The position numbers and the translations under genes were made by a program. From NCBI RefSeq assembly GCF_042653205.1, contig NZ_JBHSHY010000018.1:1-64000 (forward strand): a DNA stretch of 64,000 nucleotides, in the 5' to 3' direction. How positions within the stretch are numbered: the stretch's first letter is position 1; every line of letters starts with the position of its first letter. Positions 16,588 to 26,700 of this stretch are shown here, in pieces. Below the pieces are notes generated by a model. It was not told the origin of the DNA. It did not search any database and worked only from the letters and a program-made list of their open reading frames with translations. Source of the DNA: Paenibacillus_Z sp042653205 (GTDB lineage Bacteria; Bacillota; Bacilli; Paenibacillales; Paenibacillaceae).

Positions 16588-16646
16588 AGCTGATTGTAAC
16601 GCGGTTGTCTTTCCCGGGTGCGGGCGCCGGTTCGGCCTCGCCGCGT

Positions 16647-17306
16647 ATGAACGACGGCCGGGGCATATACTTAGACCAACAGGCAAAGGTGGTGCGGACC
16701 ATCGAACGGCTTCCCAAACGAGAGCGTCACCAGCTGTTGACGTCGCTGATCGAAGACAATCCTTTCATAACGGACCAAGAGCTGACGCGCCGGCTGAAAG
16801 TCAGCATCCAGACGGTGCGGCTGGACCGGCTGGAGCTCGGCATTCCCGAGCTGCGGGAGCGGATGAAGCTGATGGCCGAACGTTCGTACGACCCGGTCCG
16901 TTCCCTGCCGCTGCACGAAGTGATCGGCGATATCGTGGATTTGCAGCTGGACCGCAGCGGCATTTCCGTATTCGAAATCAAAGACGAGCATGTTTTTTCC
17001 AGAACCGGCATCGCCCGCGGCCACCATGTGTTCGCGCAGGCGAATTCGCTCGCGGTCGCGGTTATCAACGATGAAATCGCCTTGACGGCGAAAGCGGATA
17101 TCCGCTTCGTCCGGCAGGTGAAGCTTGGCGAGAAATGCATTGCCAAAGCGTACGTAAGGTCTATTTCCGGCGGCCGCAGCAAAGCGAAGGTCGAAGTCAT
17201 CTCTTATGTAAGCGACGAAATGGTGTTCCAGGGCAGCTTTCTTATTTATCGTTCCGCCGGCGAGTCGGTCATCGAAGGAGGATTGGATGGTGCGGATCGC
17301 AATTGA
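16647..17306 (+). CDS. fapR: Fatty acid and phospholipid biosynthesis regulator FapR
   Basis: FapR represses fatty-acid and phospholipid genes and is released by malonyl-CoA or malonyl-ACP. The N-terminal HTH domain is visible in DNPFITDQELTRRLKVSIQ and TVRLDRLELGIPELRERM. A linker helix leads to the hot-dog effector domain with FEIKDEHVFSRTGIARGHHVF and SDEMVFQGSFLIY. The start is uncertain. ATG 16647 is the only ATG before the HTH but has no ribosome binding site; TTG 16605 has none either. The only good site, AAAGGTGG near 16685, lies 8 nt before an ATC codon at 16701, where homologues often begin. The 3' end overlaps plsX by 20 nt. Confidence 0.9.
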   Translation: MNDGRGIYLDQQAKVVRTIERLPKRERHQLLTSLIEDNPFITDQELTRRLKVSIQTVRLDRLELGIPELRERMKLMAERSYDPVRSLPLHEVIGDIVDLQLDRSGISVFEIKDEHVFSRTGIARGHHVFAQANSLAVAVINDEIALTAKADIRFVRQVKLGEKCIAKAYVRSISGGRSKAKVEVISYVSDEMVFQGSFLIYRSAGESVIEGGLDGADRN

Positions 17307-18279
17307 CGCGATGGGAGGCGACCATGCCCCCTCGCTTATCGTAAAGGGCGCCTTGGAGGCAGCGTCGGAAATGCCCGACGTCCGGCTCCTGCTCGTAGGG
17401 GACACGGATCAAATCAAGACGCATCTCGGCGCGCAGGTGCCGCCGAATATCGAGATCGTCCACGCGGACGACGTCATCGGCCCGGACGACGAGCCGGTGA
17501 AGGCGGTGCGCCGCAAAAAGTCGTCGTCCATGGTCATGGCGGGGCAGATGGTCCGCGAGGGCAAGGCGGAAGCCATGCTGTCGGCGGGCAATACCGGCGC
17601 GTTGATGACGACGGGCCTGCTCGTCGTCGGCCGGCTGGAGGGCATCGAGCGCCCGGCGCTCGTCTCCATGCTGCCGACGATGGACGACGTGGGCGTCCTC
17701 GCGCTCGATCTAGGCGCCAACATGGACGCGAAGCCGGAGCATCTGCTGCAGTACTCGATCATGGGCAGCATCTACCGGGCGAAAATGAACGGGCTAGACA
17801 AGCCGCGCGTCGGCCTGCTGAACGTCGGCACCGAGGCGATGAAGGGCAACGAGCTGACGAAAGCGGCGTTCGACCTGCTGGAAACCGCGCCGATTCATTT
17901 TATCGGCAACGTGGAGGCGCGTGACGTGCTGCTGCGCAGCTGCGACGTGCTCGTCTGCGATGGATTCGCGGGCAACATCATGCTGAAAGCGATGGAAGGC
18001 ACGGCCGGAACGTTGTTCAAGACGCTGCGCGACGTGTTTTCCAGCTCGCTGCTGTCGAAGCTGGCCGCCGCGGTCGTCATGCCCAAGCTTCGCCTGCTCC
18101 GCAAGAAGATGGATTACAACGAGCACGGCGGTGCGCCGCTGCTTGGCATCAACGGACTCGTCTTTAAATGTCACGGGTCGTCCGACGTCAAAGCCGTCAA
18201 AAACACGGTCCGGCAAGCCAAATTGGCGATCGAAAGCAACTTGGTGGCTTCGATCGCCGCCGAAATTAGCAGGAAGTGA
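17287..18279 (+). CDS. plsX: Phosphate acyltransferase PlsX
   Basis: This 330-residue enzyme converts acyl-ACP to acyl-phosphate, the donor used by PlsY in phospholipid synthesis. The N-terminus MVRIAIDAMGGDHAPSLIV, SAGNTGALMTTGLL, ALDLGANMDAKPEHLLQYS, GLLNVGTEAMKGNEL and CDGFAGNIMLKAMEGT are diagnostic. It starts within the end of fapR, behind GAAGGAGGA, and is followed by fabH. The fapR-plsX-fab order is the classic FapR regulon. Confidence 0.96.
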   Translation: MVRIAIDAMGGDHAPSLIVKGALEAASEMPDVRLLLVGDTDQIKTHLGAQVPPNIEIVHADDVIGPDDEPVKAVRRKKSSSMVMAGQMVREGKAEAMLSAGNTGALMTTGLLVVGRLEGIERPALVSMLPTMDDVGVLALDLGANMDAKPEHLLQYSIMGSIYRAKMNGLDKPRVGLLNVGTEAMKGNELTKAAFDLLETAPIHFIGNVEARDVLLRSCDVLVCDGFAGNIMLKAMEGTAGTLFKTLRDVFSSSLLSKLAAAVVMPKLRLLRKKMDYNEHGGAPLLGINGLVFKCHGSSDVKAVKNTVRQAKLAIESNLVASIAAEISRK

Positions 18280-18287
18280 GTGGAAGC

Positions 18288-19280
18288 ATGAACATGCAGC
18301 TGCACCCCGTAGGCGTCATCGGCACTGGCAAGTACGTGCCCGAACGCATTTTGACGAACAAAGACCTGGAGCAGATGGTGGAGACGAACGACGAGTGGAT
18401 CGTCACGCGGACCGGGATGCGGGAGCGCCGCATCGCCGCGCCGGAGCAGGCGACCTCAGACCTCGCGTACCAAGCTTCCCTTCAGGCGATCGCGGCGGCC
18501 GGACTGACGGCGGAGGACATCGACCTGATCATCGTCGCGACGATTACGCCGGACATGTTTTTTCCGTCGACCGCCTGTCTAGTGCAGGATAAACTCGGGG
18601 CGCGGAAAGCGGCGGCATTCGATTTGTCGGCAGCCTGCTCGGGCTTCATCTACGGCCTCGCGACGGCGAGCAACATGATCGCGACCGGCATGTACAAGCA
18701 CGTGCTCGTGGTCGGCGCGGAATGCCTGTCCCGGATTACGGATTACACCGACCGCAATACGTGCATCCTGTTCGGGGACGGCGCGGGCGCGGTCGTACTG
18801 GGCCGAGTGCCCGAAGGCCGCGGGTTCAAGTCGTTCGAGCTCGGCGCGGACGGCGGCGGCGGCGAACTGCTTCGCGTATGCGGCGGCGGCTCGCGGATGC
18901 CGTCCACGGCTGACAGCGTCGAAGGCAAGCAACATTTCATCTATATGGCTGGCAACGAGGTCTACAAATTCGCCGTGCGAATCATGGGCAACGCCGCGGA
19001 AGAAGCGCTGCGCAAAGCGGGCGTCGACAAGAGCGAGATCGATTTGCTCGTGCCGCACCAAGCGAACATCCGGATCATCCAGTCGGCGCTGAACCGGTTG
19101 GATTTGCCGCAGGAGAAGTGCATGATCAACCTCGACAAATACGGCAACGTTTCGGCGGCGTCCATTCCGATCGCCTTGGCAGAGGCCGTGGAGCAACGAC
19201 GCGTCGGCGAAGGCGATACGATCGTGCTCGTCGGCTTCGGCGGCGGCTTGACGTGGGGCGCATCGGTCCTGGTTTGGTAA
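18288..19280 (+). CDS. fabH: 3-oxoacyl-ACP synthase III (FabH)
   Basis: FabH starts fatty-acid synthesis by condensing acetyl- or branched acyl-CoA with malonyl-ACP. The 330-residue protein has the catalytic Cys in DLSAACSGFIYGL (about residue 117), the His in LVPHQANIRI (about 240) and the Asn in YGNVSAASIPIALAEA. ATG 18288 is preferred, although GTG 18276 and ATG 18294 are also possible because the purine-rich GTGGAAGC spans them. In Bacillus fabH lies elsewhere with fabF, so its presence inside the plsX-fabD cluster resembles Paenibacillus and clostridial arrangements. Confidence 0.95.
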   Translation: MNMQLHPVGVIGTGKYVPERILTNKDLEQMVETNDEWIVTRTGMRERRIAAPEQATSDLAYQASLQAIAAAGLTAEDIDLIIVATITPDMFFPSTACLVQDKLGARKAAAFDLSAACSGFIYGLATASNMIATGMYKHVLVVGAECLSRITDYTDRNTCILFGDGAGAVVLGRVPEGRGFKSFELGADGGGGELLRVCGGGSRMPSTADSVEGKQHFIYMAGNEVYKFAVRIMGNAAEEALRKAGVDKSEIDLLVPHQANIRIIQSALNRLDLPQEKCMINLDKYGNVSAASIPIALAEAVEQRRVGEGDTIVLVGFGGGLTWGASVLVW

Positions 19281-19340
19281 TCATAAGCCTATCATTAGGT
19301 TATTATAGTCGTAGAATTTTGAAGTCGGAGGTCTTTATCG

Positions 19341-20267
19341 ATGGGTAAAACCGCATTCGTATTTCCCGGCCAAGGCGCGCAGGCGGTCGGCATGGGGCAG
19401 GATATCTATGAGGCGATTCCCGTATCCCGCGCCGTGATCGACGCCGCCGACGAAGCGCTCGGCTTCAAGCTGAGCGAGCTGATCTTTCAAGGGCCGGAGG
19501 AGAAGCTGAAGCAAACGGTCAACACGCAGCCCGCGCTGCTTGCCGTCAGCGTCGCGTTCCTCGAGGCGCTGAAGGACGGCCCGCTCAAGCCGGACTTCGT
19601 CGCGGGCCATTCGCTCGGCGAATACAGCGCGCTCGTCGCGGCCGGCGCGCTCTCCTTCGCGGACGCGGTGCGTACGGTTCGCGCGCGCGGGGAGTTCATG
19701 GAGCAGGCGGTGCCGAGCGGCCAAGGCGCCATGGCGGCGGTGCTCGGCGCCGAGCGCGAAGCGCTGGCGGCGCTCTGCGCTTCGGTCTCGGCAGCGACCG
19801 GCGCGGTGGAGCTCGCGAACGTCAACTGCCCGGGTCAAATCGTCGTATCGGGCACGGCGGCGGGCGTACAAGCCGTCGTGGAGCGCGGCAAGGAAGCCGG
19901 AGCGAAGCGCGTCATTCCGCTCGAGGTGAGCGGCCCGTTCCACTCGTCGCTCATGAAGCCGGCCGCCGCGCGGTTGAATGATGTCCTGGCGAACCTCGCC
20001 ATGCAGGACGCGTCCGTGCCGGTCATCGCGAACGTCACGGCGCGCCCGGCGACGGCCAGCGCCGATATCCGGCAGTTGCTCGAAGAGCAGGTCTACTCGC
20101 CTGTGCTGTGGGAAGACAGCGTGCGCTATCTGATCGAGCAAGGCGTCGATACTTTCGTCGAAATCGGATCGGGCACGGTACTCGCAGGTTTGATCAAGAA
20201 GATCGATAAGAGTGTCGGTATCGTCTCGGTCAACAGTCTGGAAGCGCTGAAGGCCGCCGCGCTGTAG
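19341..20267 (+). CDS. fabD: Malonyl-CoA:ACP transacylase (FabD)
   Basis: This 308-residue transacylase loads malonyl groups onto ACP. It shows FVFPGQGAQAVGMGQDIY, TQPALLAVSVA and the nucleophile motif GHSLGEYSAL with Ser 91, plus the catalytic His 201 in SGPFHSSLM. GGAGGT lies 9 nt before ATG 19341. It follows fabH by 60 nt. Confidence 0.96.
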   Translation: MGKTAFVFPGQGAQAVGMGQDIYEAIPVSRAVIDAADEALGFKLSELIFQGPEEKLKQTVNTQPALLAVSVAFLEALKDGPLKPDFVAGHSLGEYSALVAAGALSFADAVRTVRARGEFMEQAVPSGQGAMAAVLGAEREALAALCASVSAATGAVELANVNCPGQIVVSGTAAGVQAVVERGKEAGAKRVIPLEVSGPFHSSLMKPAAARLNDVLANLAMQDASVPVIANVTARPATASADIRQLLEEQVYSPVLWEDSVRYLIEQGVDTFVEIGSGTVLAGLIKKIDKSVGIVSVNSLEALKAAAL

Positions 20268-20302
20268 CTCCGACATTAAGCGCGTTATACTATAGGTGCC
20301 CG

Positions 20303-20343
20303 GAGGACGGAGTCCTCTGGGGTCCCCCTTCCTGGGAAGGGGG
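20303..20343 (+). promoter_or_regulatory. Two adjacent hairpins in the fabD-fabG gap
   Basis: GAGGAC-GGA-GTCCTC (20303-20317) and CCCCCTTCC-TG-GGAAGGGGG (20324-20343) are back-to-back perfect stems. Neither is followed by a U run. They sit just before the fabG ribosome binding site GGAAGGAGA and may act on message stability or fabG translation. Confidence 0.5.
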
Positions 20344-20366
20344 ATTTAGGGGAAGGAGAATTTCAA

Positions 20367-21116
20367 ATGTTTGCAGACCTTACAGGCAAGACCGCGCTCG
20401 TCACAGGCGCGTCCCGCGGCATCGGCCGCGCGATCGCGATCGCCTTGGCGGAAGCCGGCGCGGACGTCGCGATCAACTATTCCGGCAGCGAGGCGGCCGC
20501 GTCCGAAACGGCCGAAGCCGTGCAGGCGTTCGGCCGCCGCGCCCTCGTGCTGAAAGCGAATGTCGGCAAATCCGACGAATTCGACGGCATGGTGAAGCAG
20601 GTCGTCGAAACGTTCGGCACGATCGATATTTTGGTGAATAACGCGGGCATTACGCGTGACAACCTAATTATGCGCATGAAGGAAGAAGAGTTCGACCAAG
20701 TCATCGAGACGAACCTCAAAGGCGTTTTCAACGGCGTTAAGGCCGTGACGCGCCAAATGATGAAGCAGCGTTCCGGCCGCATCATCAACATCTCGTCCGT
20801 TGTCGGCGTGCTGGGCAATCCGGGTCAGGCCAACTACGTCGCTGCCAAAGCCGGCGTCATCGGGCTGACGAAGGCGTCCGCACGCGAGCTGGCTTCGCGC
20901 GGCATTACGGTCAACTGCGTCGCGCCGGGCTTCATCCAGACGGACATGACGGACAAGCTGCCGCAGGAGATGCGCGAGAAGCTGCAGGCGGACATCCCGC
21001 TCGCGCGGCTCGGCGATCCGAAGGATATCGCGTCCGCGGTCCGCTTTCTGGCGTCGGACGCGGCTGCCTACATGACCGGCCAGACGATTCATGTCGACGG
21101 CGGCATGTACATGTAG
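20367..21116 (+). CDS. fabG: 3-oxoacyl-ACP reductase (FabG)
   Basis: This 249-residue short-chain dehydrogenase reduces 3-ketoacyl-ACP with NADPH. It has TGASRGIG (residues 14-21), NNAG, the catalytic Ser in NISSVVG (about 143-144) and YVAAK with Tyr 157 and Lys 161. The C-terminal MTGQTIHVDGGMYM is typical. GGAAGGAGA precedes ATG 20367. Confidence 0.96.
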   Translation: MFADLTGKTALVTGASRGIGRAIAIALAEAGADVAINYSGSEAAASETAEAVQAFGRRALVLKANVGKSDEFDGMVKQVVETFGTIDILVNNAGITRDNLIMRMKEEEFDQVIETNLKGVFNGVKAVTRQMMKQRSGRIINISSVVGVLGNPGQANYVAAKAGVIGLTKASARELASRGITVNCVAPGFIQTDMTDKLPQEMREKLQADIPLARLGDPKDIASAVRFLASDAAAYMTGQTIHVDGGMYM

Positions 21117-21210
21117 TTATTTCACACATGGGCTGCAAAGCGGGCGAGCCGTTTGATGTATGGCATTTTGTCCGCAATTCTCGTATAATACCATGGAGGA
21201 GGTGAACCGG

Positions 21211-21447
21211 ATGTCCGATGTATATGATCGTGTAAAGCGCATCGTTGTCGACCGCCTTGGCGTTGACGAGTCGGAAGTAACGCTTGAAGCTTCGTTTAAA
21301 GAAGATCTCGGAGCGGACTCTCTTGACGTCGTCGAATTGGTCATGGAATTGGAAGACGAATTCGATATGGAAATCTCTGATGAAGATGCAGAGAAAATTA
21401 CGAGTGTAGGGGAAGTCGTTAATTACATAACTTCTCTGGCGAAGTAA
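21211..21447 (+). CDS. acpP: Acyl carrier protein
   Basis: This 78-residue acidic protein carries the growing acyl chain. The phosphopantetheine attachment site is Ser 37 in GADSLDVVELVMELED. ATG 21211 follows a very strong GGAGGAGGTGA site; a longer in-frame start at 21160 lies upstream of it and is not expected. It lies between fabG and fabF. Confidence 0.97.
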   Translation: MSDVYDRVKRIVVDRLGVDESEVTLEASFKEDLGADSLDVVELVMELEDEFDMEISDEDAEKITSVGEVVNYITSLAK

Positions 21448-21458
21448 TAAAAAGTGAC

Positions 21459-21482
21459 AAGTCCCGTTGCAAAGCGGGACTT
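21459..21482 (+). terminator. Weak terminator or attenuator after acpP
   Basis: An 8-bp stem (AAGTCCCG / CGGGACTT) is followed by CTCTCC and not a U run. It could reduce readthrough so that acpP message exceeds that of fabF and rnc. Confidence 0.5.
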
Positions 21483-21592
21483 CTCTCCATATTTGAACGA
21501 TGTGAATCATTTACGTTCCTAACAGCTGAAGCGCATTAGCGTTTTTATAGATAGAGCAGGGATTTCGAGTCCCCATTTTGAGGTGAATAGAC

Positions 21593-22834
21593 ATGAAACA
21601 GAGAGTAGTCGTTACGGGCATGGGGGTTATGACTTCGCTCGGTTCCGAACTGGATACGTTTTGGGGCAATTTGATGGAAGGGAAGTCCGGCGTTTCGCAG
21701 ATCGAAGCGTTCGACGTGACGGAATATCCGACCCGCATCGCGGCAGAGATCAAGAACTTTAACCCCGAGGATTACGGGATAGACAAGAAAGAAGCGCGCC
21801 GCATGGACCGCTTCGTCCAATTCGCGGTCGTCGCGAGCCAGAACGCCGTTAAGGATGCCGGCATCGGCATCGGCACGGACGTCGACGCGGAGCGCGTGGG
21901 CGTCATGATCGGCTCCGGCATCGGCGGTCTTGGCACATGGGAGGACCAGCATAACATTTTGCTGGAGAAAGGTCCGAAACGCGTCAGCCCGTTCTTCATT
22001 CCGATGATGATCGCGAACATGGCGTCGGGCCAAGTGTCCATGGCGACGGGAGCGAAAGGTCCGAACAGCACGGCCGTCACGGCGTGCGCGACGGGGACGC
22101 ATTCCATCGGCGATTCCTATAAATTGATCCAGCGAGGCGACGCCGACATGATGATTTGCGGCGGCGCGGAAGCAACGATCCGGCCGACGGGCTTGGCGGG
22201 CTTCTGCTCCATGCGCGCCATGTCGACGCGCAACGATGAACCCGAGAAAGCGTCCCGTCCGTTCGACGTGGACCGTGACGGCTTCATTATGGGCGAAGGC
22301 TCCGGCATCTTGGTGCTGGAATCGCTGGAGCACGCGCAAAAACGCGGCGCGCGCATCTACGCCGAAGTCATCGGCTACGGCATGAGCGGCGACGCCCACC
22401 ACATGACGGAGCCGGATCCGGACGGCGCGGCCCGCTGCATGGCGAAGGCGCTGCGCGACGGCGGCCTCGAACCGTCGCAGATCGATTACATCAACGCGCA
22501 CGGCACGTCGACGCCGGTCGGCGACAAGTCCGAAACGACGGCGATCAAGAAAACGTTCGGCGATCATGCGTACAAACTGGCGGTCAGCTCCACGAAATCG
22601 ATGACCGGCCATTTGCTCGGCGCGGCCGGCGGCGTGGAAGCCGTCATCCTCGGCTTGACCTTGACAAACGGCATCATCGCGCCGACGATCAACCTGGACA
22701 ATCAAGATCCGGAATGCGATCTCGATTATGTGCCGAACGTTCCGCGCCAAGCGGACGTCAAGATTGCGTTGTCGAACTCGTTCGGCTTCGGCGGCCATAA
22801 CGCGACGATCGTGATGAAGAAGTATGAAGCATGA
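21593..22834 (+). CDS. fabF: 3-oxoacyl-ACP synthase II (FabF)
   Basis: FabF elongates acyl-ACP by condensation with malonyl-ACP. The 413-residue protein has VVVTGMGVMTSLGSELDTFW, the nucleophile Cys 165 in TACATGTHSIG, the two catalytic His in NAHGTSTPVGD and SMTGHLLGAAGGVEA, and the C-terminal SNSFGFGGHNATIV. GAGGTGAA precedes ATG 21593. The 3' end overlaps rnc by 11 nt. Confidence 0.96.
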   Translation: MKQRVVVTGMGVMTSLGSELDTFWGNLMEGKSGVSQIEAFDVTEYPTRIAAEIKNFNPEDYGIDKKEARRMDRFVQFAVVASQNAVKDAGIGIGTDVDAERVGVMIGSGIGGLGTWEDQHNILLEKGPKRVSPFFIPMMIANMASGQVSMATGAKGPNSTAVTACATGTHSIGDSYKLIQRGDADMMICGGAEATIRPTGLAGFCSMRAMSTRNDEPEKASRPFDVDRDGFIMGEGSGILVLESLEHAQKRGARIYAEVIGYGMSGDAHHMTEPDPDGAARCMAKALRDGGLEPSQIDYINAHGTSTPVGDKSETTAIKKTFGDHAYKLAVSSTKSMTGHLLGAAGGVEAVILGLTLTNGIIAPTINLDNQDPECDLDYVPNVPRQADVKIALSNSFGFGGHNATIVMKKYEA

Positions 22835-23516
22835 TCATTTCGAAGAGCTGCAGCAGCGTCTGCAGCTCCGTTTTCGTGCGAATAAGCTGCTGAGGCAGGC
22901 ATTCACGCATACGTCGTACGTCAACGAGCATCGGCAGAACGGCACGGAGCATAACGAGCGGCTCGAGTTTCTCGGAGATGCCATCCTGCAATTGACGGTG
23001 TCGGAATATCTATACCGGACGTTTCCGGAACGGCCGGAAGGACAGCTGACCCGCATGCGCGCCTCGATCGTCTGCGAAGCGTCGCTCGCGCGGTTCGCGG
23101 AGCTGCTCGACCTCGGCAAGCATATTTTGCTCGGCCGCGGCGAGGAACAGCTCGGCGGACGGCAGCGTCCCGCGCTGCTCGCGGATTTGTTCGAAGCGTT
23201 CGTCGGCGCGATCTATTTGGATCAAGGGTTGGACACGGTAAGGGCGTTTCTGGCCGTGCATCTGTTTCCGCATATCGACAACGACGGCGTCATGGTAGGC
23301 AAGGACTTCAAGTCGACGCTTCAGGAGAAGGCGCAGCAGGCGGGCATGGGCGCGATCGAATACCGCATCGTCGAGGAACGAGGACCCGCGCATGACAGGG
23401 AATTCGTCGTCGAAGTCTTCATCGGCGAGACGGCATACGGCTCCGGCAGCGGACGGACGAAGAAGGAAGCCGAGCAGCAAGCGGCGGCGGAAGCGTGGCG
23501 CAAGCTGTCGAAGTAA
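22824..23516 (+). CDS. rnc: Ribonuclease III
   Basis: This 230-residue endonuclease cleaves double-stranded RNA in rRNA and mRNA processing. The signature NERLEFLGDAIL (about residues 44-55) and DLFEAFVGAIYLD hold the metal-binding acidic residues. A C-terminal dsRNA-binding domain (about residues 155-230) contains GPAHDREFVVEVFIG and GSGRTKKEAEQQAA. The gene overlaps fabF and precedes smc, as in Bacillus. Confidence 0.96.
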   Translation: MKHDHFEELQQRLQLRFRANKLLRQAFTHTSYVNEHRQNGTEHNERLEFLGDAILQLTVSEYLYRTFPERPEGQLTRMRASIVCEASLARFAELLDLGKHILLGRGEEQLGGRQRPALLADLFEAFVGAIYLDQGLDTVRAFLAVHLFPHIDNDGVMVGKDFKSTLQEKAQQAGMGAIEYRIVEERGPAHDREFVVEVFIGETAYGSGSGRTKKEAEQQAAAEAWRKLSK

Positions 23517-23720
23517 CGGAATAGCGGCATGTCGAAAATTCTGGTTACCCCTGGTGCCGGGATTTTTTCATTTTCGGGCAATCATGAAGGTTTGGATTAT
23601 AATTCCAAATATGGGTGATCAGAGATTGCCGGCAGATGCATTCTCCCTGGTTTTGGGCGGATTTCGACCTGCCTACCGGCGGCAAATATGGTACAATAGG
23701 CGTTGAGGTGAAGGTAAGCG

Positions 23721-26700
23721 ATGTTCCTGAAAAGGATAGAGTTGGCTGGATTTAAATCGTTTGCCGACAAAACGGAGCTGGAATTCGTCCGCGGCATTAC
23801 GGCGGTCGTCGGCCCGAACGGCAGCGGAAAGAGCAACATCAGCGACAGCATCCGTTGGGTATTGGGCGAACAGAGCGCCAAGAGCCTGCGCGGCGGCAAA
23901 ATGGAAGACATCATCTTCGCGGGAAGCGATGCGCGCAAAGCGGTCAATTTCGGCGAAGTTTCGCTGACCCTGGACAACGGGGACGGGGCGCTTCCGCTTG
24001 ATTACAACGAAGTGACCGTGACGCGCCGCGTGCATCGCAGCGGCGAAAGCGAATACTTGATCAACAAGCAGTCGTGCCGACTGAGGGATATAACGGAATT
24101 GTTCATGGATACGGGCATCGGAAAAGAAGCGTACTCCATCATCGGACAAGGCCGGATTGAGGAAATTTTGAGCACGCGCTCCGAGGATCGCCGGGGGATA
24201 TTCGAAGAGGCGTCCGGAATCGTGAAGTACAAATCCCGCAAGCGCGAAGCGCAAAAGAAGCTGGAGGACACGGAATCCAACCTGCTTCGCATTCACGACT
24301 TGGTCACGGAGCTCGAAGATCAGGTGGAGCCGCTTCGCGTCCAATCGGAGAAGGCGATTCAGTATAAGCAATTGCGCGATCAGCTGAAAATCGCGGAAAT
24401 CTCCATGTACGTACATAACATCGAGTCGGTGCACAAATCGTGGACGGAGTCGAACGCGCGGATGGCCAAGCTGCAGGAAGAGCAGCTGGCGCTGTCCACG
24501 GTCGTGAGCAAGCACGACGCCACGCTGGAGAAGGACCGTCTCAAGCTGCGCGACCTGGAAGAGTCGCTCGACCGGCTCCACGAGGCGATGCTGCAGTACA
24601 GCGAGGAATACGAGAAATGCGAAGGATACGGCGAGGTGCTGAAGGAACGCAAGCGCAACCTGGAGCAAAACCGCGCGCAGCTGGACGCGTCGCTCGCCGC
24701 GCAAACCGAACGGATCTCGGCCCTGACGAAGGAAGAGGCGGAATTCCGCAGCAAAGCCGCGCTGCTCGATAATGAGCTCGAGGCGCTTCGGAAAAAGCTG
24801 GCCGAGGAGGAGGAGCAGCTGCTCGGCACAAACGCGTCCGCTTCGGGCGACGCGGAAGAGTCGCTCAAGGGCGAGCTGCTGGACGTGCTGAGCACGATGG
24901 CGCAGCTGCGCAACGAGATCCGTTACGCAACGCAGCAGGAAGAAGCGCTGCAGCGCCGCATGGACCGGCTCGGCGACGAGCATGCCAAGTGGCAGGAGCA
25001 GCACACGCAGCTGACGGCGAGGCAGATGGAGCTGCAAAGCAAGCTCGAGACGACGCTTGCCGATATTGCCAAGATGCGCAACCGCTACATTACGGAGGCC
25101 GAAGGGCTGCAGAACGGTCAGAAGATGCTGGAGGAAGCGCAGACCGCCTTGCGCAAATGGGAACAGAAGAGCGACGCGCTGACGTCCCGGCGCGACACGA
25201 TGAAGGAGATGCAGGACGATCTGGACGGCTTCATGCACGGGGTCCGGGAGATCCTGAAAGCGTCGCGCCGCACGACGGGCGGCGTCGAAGGCGTGCACGG
25301 CGCGGTCGCGGAGCTCGTCCGCGTGCCGGAGAAGGTCGAGCTCGCGATCGAAACCGCGCTCGGCGGCGCCCTGCAGCACGTCGTCATGAACGACGAGCGC
25401 AGCGCGCGGGCGGCGATCGCGTTCTTGAAGTCGCGCCAGCTGGGCCGCGCGACCTTCCTGCCGCTCGACGTCATCCGCGGCCGGAACATTCCGGACCATG
25501 ACCGCCGGACGGTCACGGGACTGGAAGGCTTCGTCGGCATCGCGTCGGAGCTCGTGTCATGCGACGCGAAGTACGCGAATATCGTAGAAAATCTGCTCGG
25601 CAACGTGCTTATCTCCGAGACGCTGGAGCAGGCGAACCGGATCGCTTCCCGGATCCAGTACCGGTTCCGGGTCGTGACGCTGGAAGGCGACGTCGTGAAC
25701 GCCGGCGGTTCCATGACCGGGGGCAGCATTCAGAAGAAAGGCGCCAACCTGCTCGGACGGCAGCGCCAAATCGAGCAGCTGGATGAAGAGATCAAAGCGA
25801 CGGACGCGCAGCTCGCGAAGCTGCGCGACAAGATCAGCGACCTGCGCAAGGAGCAGTCGATCCGCAACCAGAAGGTCGACGAGACGCGCGAGCTGGGCGA
25901 GAAGCTGCGCATCGACGAGCAGCATCTCCGCGCGGAGCTGCAGTCCGTGGACAAAGAAAAGCGCATTCTGGACGAGCAGGCGCAGCTGTTCCAAGCGGAC
26001 AGCGCCGGCCACAAGACCGAACAGCAGCAGCTGAGCCAGTCCGCGAAAGCGGCGGAAGAGCGGCTTGAGGCGCTGACGCGGGAGGAAGCGCGGCTTCAAG
26101 ACGCGATCCGCCAGGCGGAGGAGCGGCGGAAGGCCGGTGAATCCGCGAAGGAGCAGCTGCAGGATCAACTGACGGACCTTAAGATATCCCTCGCGAAGAC
26201 CGATCAGGAGAAGATGTCGTTCGAGGACCAGGCGACCCGGATCCGTTCCGAGATCGGGCGGGCGAAGCAGGAGCTGTCGGGCATCCGCGACATGCTGCAG
26301 CGCCAGGACGAGGAGCTGCGTCTCCACGCCGAAGAGAGCGCCAAGCAGCTCGAGCAGCTGAACGCGCTCAAGCTGAAGAAGGATGGCTGCGCCGAGCAGA
26401 CGGATTTGAAGCGCGCGGCGCGCGCGGAGCTGACCCGCGAGCTTGAGCAGGGCGAGAGCGAAACGAAGGATCAGCGCGCCCAGCTGCGCAGCGTCGAGGA
26501 CCAGCTGCGGCAGATCGAGATCGGGGTCAACCGGCTCGACGTCGAGCTGGACAACCTGCTCCGGAAGTTGAGCGAAGAGTACGAACTCAGCTACGAGCTC
26601 GCCAAGGAGCGCTACCCCGTTCCGGAGGATGTGCCGGCGCTGCAGAACGAAGTGCGTGATTTGAAGCGCCGCATTTCCGGACTGGGCGAAGTGAACCTCG

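Noticed and set aside
21184..21189. TATAAT as an acpP promoter
   Set aside because: The predicted start would fall within the acpP ribosome binding site, and there is no -35 at the right distance.
23689..23697. TG-G-TACAAT as an smc promoter
   Set aside because: The expected start lies at the edge of the smc ribosome binding site; no -35 found. It may still be real, but support is thin.
23673..25499. 608-codon minus-strand frame opposite smc
   Set aside because: Antisense of SMC; no ribosome binding site and Arg/Leu-rich filler.
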